A stretch of 34,701 nt of DNA from contig DATKCH010000092.1 in NCBI GenBank assembly GCA_035513295.1, positions 1 through 34,701 of the forward strand, read 5' to 3'. The notes beneath the pieces were generated by a model. That model searched no databases, was not told the origin of the DNA, and worked only from the letters and a program-made list of their open reading frames with translations. A program made the translations under genes and the position numbers. Shown in pieces: positions 31,244 to 34,701 of the stretch. The DNA is from DATHRK01 sp035513295. GTDB taxonomy: Bacteria; Gemmatimonadota; Gemmatimonadetes; Longimicrobiales; RSA9. Positions within the stretch are counted from its first letter, which is position 1, and the number at the start of each line of letters is the position of its first letter.

Positions 31244-32727
31244 GCGAGGAAGGGTCCGGAGCGCGCGAGCCGGGACGCCGCGTGGGGCTGCGCCGCGCGC
31301 TGTTCGCGCTCGGCGCCTCGGCGGGCGGCGGCGCCGCGCTCGCGGGAGCGTGGGCCGCGGGCGACGGGTGGAGCGCGACGGTGGCGGGCGTCGCGCTCGT
31401 GGCCGCGGCGCTCGCGGGCTGGGCCGGCGCGCTCGTGGCGGGACGCCTGGTAGGGGGACTGGTACGCCTGGAGCATGCCCTGGCGGGCAGCGGACCGGTC
31501 ACCGCGCGCTCCCCCTTCGCCGAACTCCAGGACCTCTCGAGGTCCGCCCGCGCGCGCATCCGCGAGGAAACCGCACAGCGCGATCGACTCGAGAGGGAAC
31601 GGGCGGACCTCGCCGCACTGCTCGAAGCCGCGGGCGAGGGGATCCTCCTGGTCTCCGCCGACGGAATGATCACCAGGGCGAACCCGGCCGCGACTCGCTT
31701 CCTGCGCCTGCCGCCGTCGGCGGACGGCATCCAGATCGCATCGAGCATACGGGCGGCGCCGATCCGGCGGGCGATCCAGGCCGCGCTGGACCGCCGCGAG
31801 GCGACGGCCGTCGAGCACGAGCTGGACGGCCGCCGCGTGTTCATCCTGGCCCAGCCGGCGAAGCACGAGGGGGCGGTGGTGTCGCTCGTCGACCTCACCG
31901 AGATCCGCCGCCTCGAGGCCGCCCGGCGGGACTTCGTCGCGAACGCGAGCCACGAGTTGAAGACGCCGCTCACGTCCATTCGCGGCTACGCGGAGACGCT
32001 CCTCGACGAGTCGGTGCCCCCGGACATGCGCAAGCGCTTCCTCGAGACCATCGCCCAGAACGCAACCCGGCTCCAGCGCGTCGTCGACGACCTCCTGGAC
32101 CTGTCCCGGATCGAGGCGGGGGCGTGGCAACCGGATCCGGGACCGGTGGCGGTCTCCGATATCGCGCTCGAGGCTTGGTCGTCCCTGGAGAGAGCCGCCA
32201 CGGAGCGCGATATCGTGCTGGAGATCGGCGAGGACGCCGAGCTGGAAGTGCGGGCGGATCCGTTCGCCCTGCGGCAGATCTTCACGAACCTCCTCGACAA
32301 CGCCCTTCGCCACTCCGCGGACGGGAGCCGACTGAGGGTCGGCGCCACGCGCCGGCCTCGGGCCGCGGGCGGCGCGGGGTCCGCCGGAGGCGACGTGGAG
32401 ATCCGGGTCGCGGATGAAGGCGCCGGAATCCCGACCGAGGCCCTGCCGCGCATCTTCGAGCGCTTCTTTCGCGTGGACGCTGCGCGGACAGGAACGGAGG
32501 GCGGCACCGGCCTGGGGCTCGCGATCGTCAAGCACCTCGTCGAGCAGATGGGCGGCGGGGTGCGGGCCGAAAGCACACTGGGTCGCGGGACGACCGTCTA
32601 CTTCTCGCTTCCCGCCGCGAGCGCCACCGAAGGCGCAATCGCCGGCTCCGGCGGGATGCCCCGGGCGGCGGACGACGCCGCCGGCATCCAGCTGGCGACC
32701 CGTCCCGGCCGGATCCCGGCGCCCTGA
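31240..32727 (+). CDS. phoR: Phosphate regulon sensor histidine kinase PhoR
   Basis: 495 residues. Two N-terminal helices (~20-41 and ~46-68) separated by only a few residues, so there is almost no periplasmic sensor, as in PhoR. A HAMP-like/coiled segment precedes a PAS domain (~122-225, 'LLEAAGEGILLVSADGMITRANPAA'). HisKA box: H238 ('NASHELKTPLTSIRGY'). ATPase: N-box N354 ('NLLDNALRHS'), G1 'DEGAGI' (392-397), F-box 'RIFERFFRVD', G2 'GGTGLGLAI' (421-429). The C-terminal ~35 residues are an unstructured tail. Its ATG overlaps the phoB stop (ATGA). In PhoR the kinase reads phosphate flux through the Pst transporter and PhoU. Confidence 0.92.
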   Translation: MSEEGSGAREPGRRVGLRRALFALGASAGGGAALAGAWAAGDGWSATVAGVALVAAALAGWAGALVAGRLVGGLVRLEHALAGSGPVTARSPFAELQDLSRSARARIREETAQRDRLERERADLAALLEAAGEGILLVSADGMITRANPAATRFLRLPPSADGIQIASSIRAAPIRRAIQAALDRREATAVEHELDGRRVFILAQPAKHEGAVVSLVDLTEIRRLEAARRDFVANASHELKTPLTSIRGYAETLLDESVPPDMRKRFLETIAQNATRLQRVVDDLLDLSRIEAGAWQPDPGPVAVSDIALEAWSSLERAATERDIVLEIGEDAELEVRADPFALRQIFTNLLDNALRHSADGSRLRVGATRRPRAAGGAGSAGGDVEIRVADEGAGIPTEALPRIFERFFRVDAARTGTEGGTGLGLAIVKHLVEQMGGGVRAESTLGRGTTVYFSLPAASATEGAIAGSGGMPRAADDAAGIQLATRPGRIPAP

Positions 32728-32729
32728 GC

Positions 32730-32757
32730 GTTACATCGGTGTTACAAATAGGTGACG
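32730..32757 (+). promoter_or_regulatory. Putative Pho box upstream of the porin gene
   Basis: GTTACA (32730), GTTACA (32741) and GTGACG (32752): three direct repeats with an exact 11-base period, starting three bases after the phoR stop. The porin ATG lies 77 bases downstream. A further inverted pair GTTAC-aac-GTAAC at 32796-32808 stands in the same helical phase (66 bases from the first repeat). Confidence 0.7.
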
Positions 32758-32834
32758 CCGCCGTAGCCGCGCATCCGCACTTTCGTTCCGGGCAGGTTAC
32801 AACGTAACGGCACGTCCGGTCTCGGGGGTGACGA

Positions 32835-33890
32835 ATGATGCGATGTTCCGGGGTGGTCGGGGCGGTGACGGTGGCGTTCGCGGTGGCTTCCGCGGCGCAG
32901 GCCCAGCAGCCGGACGTGACGGTGTCGCTGGGTGGAAGGGCGCAGATCCAGTACAGCACCACGAGCATCGGCGAGGCCGAGCTGGCGGTCGACCCTCCCC
33001 CGTCCAGCACGTTCGAGACGCGGCGCATCAGGTTGCGGGTGGACCTGGAGGTCGGCGACTGGATCACCGCGCGTATCCAGCCCGACTTCGCCCAGGGCGA
33101 CCTGCGCCTCGCGGACGCCTACGTGGACTTCGCCCTGAGCGACTACCTGGGCCTGATGGTCGGACAGTTCAAGCGCTCCTTCAGTCTGATCGAGCTCACG
33201 AGCTCCACCGTCTTCCCGACGATCGAGCGCGGCGTCCGCATCGCCGGGCTCGACGATTACCTGGGGGGACGGCCCGGCGAGCACTACGAGGTGCTCGCGG
33301 AATCCGGCTACGTGGGCCGGGACCTGGGGGCGTCGCTGCGCGGCGGCACCGACCGCTTCGACTGGGAGGTAGGGGTGTTCAACGGCGAGGGGTTCGACGC
33401 GCGTGACGTCAACGACGACAAGACCATCGCGAGCCGGGTGAGCCTGGCTCCCGCCGCCGACGCGCCGTTCCGGCTGGGCGCCGGGGTGGTGCGGCGAGAC
33501 ACCCCGGGCGAGGACGGCTGGGCGTACGAGTTCGATGCCGAGTGGGGTGCGTTTCGCCGCCCGGGCCTGCACCTCATCGCCGAGACCGCCTTCGGGGATG
33601 ACCTGAGCGCCACCTCGGACGCCCGGTTCACCGGCGTCCAGGGGATCCTGTCGTGGTTCACGCCGCTGACGTCCCGGCGCCTCGACGGGGTGGAGTTCGT
33701 CGGCCGCGCGAGCTGGGGCGACCCGAACGGCGACGCGGCTGACGATGAGGGCGTGCTCCTGACGCCGGGCCTGAACCTGTACGTGTTCGGCCGCAACCGG
33801 ATCATGGCCAACTGGGACGTCTACCTGCCCGCGGCCGACGCGCTCGAAACGCAGAACGCCTTCCGCGCGCAGGCGCAGGTCTATTTCTAG
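32835..33890 (+). CDS. Phosphate-selective porin (OprO/OprP-like)
   Basis: 351 residues: signal peptide (VVGAVTVAFAVASAAQAQ), then beta-strand-rich sequence with the OprP-family pattern: 'VSLGGRAQIQYSTT', 'FETRRIRLRVDLEVGDWITARIQPDFAQGDLRLADAYVDFALSDYLGLMVGQFKRSFSLIELTSSTVFPTIER', 'WEVGVFNGEG', and the terminal strand 'FRAQAQVYF' with the aromatic last residue used by the Bam machinery. It forms an outer-membrane channel, probably for phosphate or polyphosphate. Position between phoR and pstS, behind a Pho box, supports this role. It is somewhat shorter than OprP. ATG with a purine-rich GGGGGTGACGA leader; a second ATG follows directly. Confidence 0.88.
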   Translation: MMRCSGVVGAVTVAFAVASAAQAQQPDVTVSLGGRAQIQYSTTSIGEAELAVDPPPSSTFETRRIRLRVDLEVGDWITARIQPDFAQGDLRLADAYVDFALSDYLGLMVGQFKRSFSLIELTSSTVFPTIERGVRIAGLDDYLGGRPGEHYEVLAESGYVGRDLGASLRGGTDRFDWEVGVFNGEGFDARDVNDDKTIASRVSLAPAADAPFRLGAGVVRRDTPGEDGWAYEFDAEWGAFRRPGLHLIAETAFGDDLSATSDARFTGVQGILSWFTPLTSRRLDGVEFVGRASWGDPNGDAADDEGVLLTPGLNLYVFGRNRIMANWDVYLPAADALETQNAFRAQAQVYF

Positions 33891-33935
33891 CGGGATCGGC
33901 GGTGACGCGTTCGTTACCCCGCCGGTGCGATCCCG
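33891..33935 (+). terminator. Porin hairpin that encloses the pstS Pho box
   Basis: CGGGATCG (33891-33898) is the exact complement of CGATCCCG (33928-33935); CGG/CCG pairs extend the stem inward with a small bulge. It begins immediately after the porin TAG. The pstS Pho-box repeats lie in the loop between the arms. Could end porin transcripts. Confidence 0.35.
33902..33919 (+). promoter_or_regulatory. Putative Pho box upstream of pstS
   Basis: GTGACG (33902) and GTTACC (33913), again 11 bases apart. A weaker GTGACG-ATGACA pair follows at 33940-33951. The pstS ATG lies 97 bases downstream, leaving room for a promoter; no sharp -10 box is seen. The repeat units match those before phoB and the porin. 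Confidence 0.55.
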
Positions 33936-34016
33936 TGGCGTGACGATGACAACTTGAGCGCGCCCGCGTAGCGACCGGCACGCGTCGGCGCACACAGAGC
34001 CACAGGAGAACGACGG

Positions 34017-34701
<685 letters not shown>

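Overview
The window is very GC-rich, densely coding DNA from a Gram-negative (outer-membrane) bacterium. A paired SusC/SusD-like receptor system in GC-rich, non-Bacteroidota-like DNA, together with a chaperone-usher operon, an OprP-type porin, many GTG starts and 4-base ATGA/GTGA gene overlaps, suggests Gemmatimonadota or a near relative. That assignment is an inference from gene content; no rRNA or tRNA gene was recognised.

Layout. 1-162: the last 53 codons of a short-chain dehydrogenase, meeting tail to tail (4-base overlap) a minus-strand operon at 5257-159. The operon encodes three small DUF4402-type pilin-like subunits, a PapD-type chaperone and an outer-membrane usher, in that transcription order. 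5258-5636 is a 379-base divergent control region with a perfect dyad. 5637-9588 (+): a Trm112-like zinc-ribbon protein with a degenerate methyltransferase-like domain, then a TPR protein, an OsmC-family protein and a long-chain acyl-CoA synthetase. 9668-13826 (+): a possible 11-residue leader peptide, a membrane-anchored transglutaminase, an ABC ATPase and a large ABC-2-like permease. 13900-14601 (+): a 58-residue membrane protein that may be read from a leaderless mRNA, then a hotdog thioesterase. 17191-14617 (-): a lipoprotein and a DUF445 membrane protein. 17331-18629 (+): a sodium/dicarboxylate-type symporter. 19823-18679 (-): a SIMPL-domain protein and a DUF1499-like protein. 19989-22368 (+): a sugar nucleotidyltransferase and a DRE-TIM acyltransferase (isopropylmalate-synthase family). 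22482-27593 (+): a small lipoprotein and a SusC/SusD pair. 27684-30305 (+): a nine-helix M28 peptidase-like protein of the ERMP1/Pff1 type whose usual catalytic glutamate is glycine. 30377 to the end (+): a phosphate-starvation locus, phoB-phoR, a phosphate-type porin and the start of pstS.

The best-supported regulatory observation is in the phosphate locus. The three upstream regions (phoB, porin, pstS) each carry direct repeats of GTTAC/GTGAC spaced exactly 11 bases apart, as expected for PhoB sites, so the locus looks like a self-contained Pho regulon with its own visible box. The most unusual protein-level observations are the DUF4402 chaperone-usher operon without a large adhesin, and the M28 protein that keeps all five expected zinc ligands but lacks the general-base glutamate.
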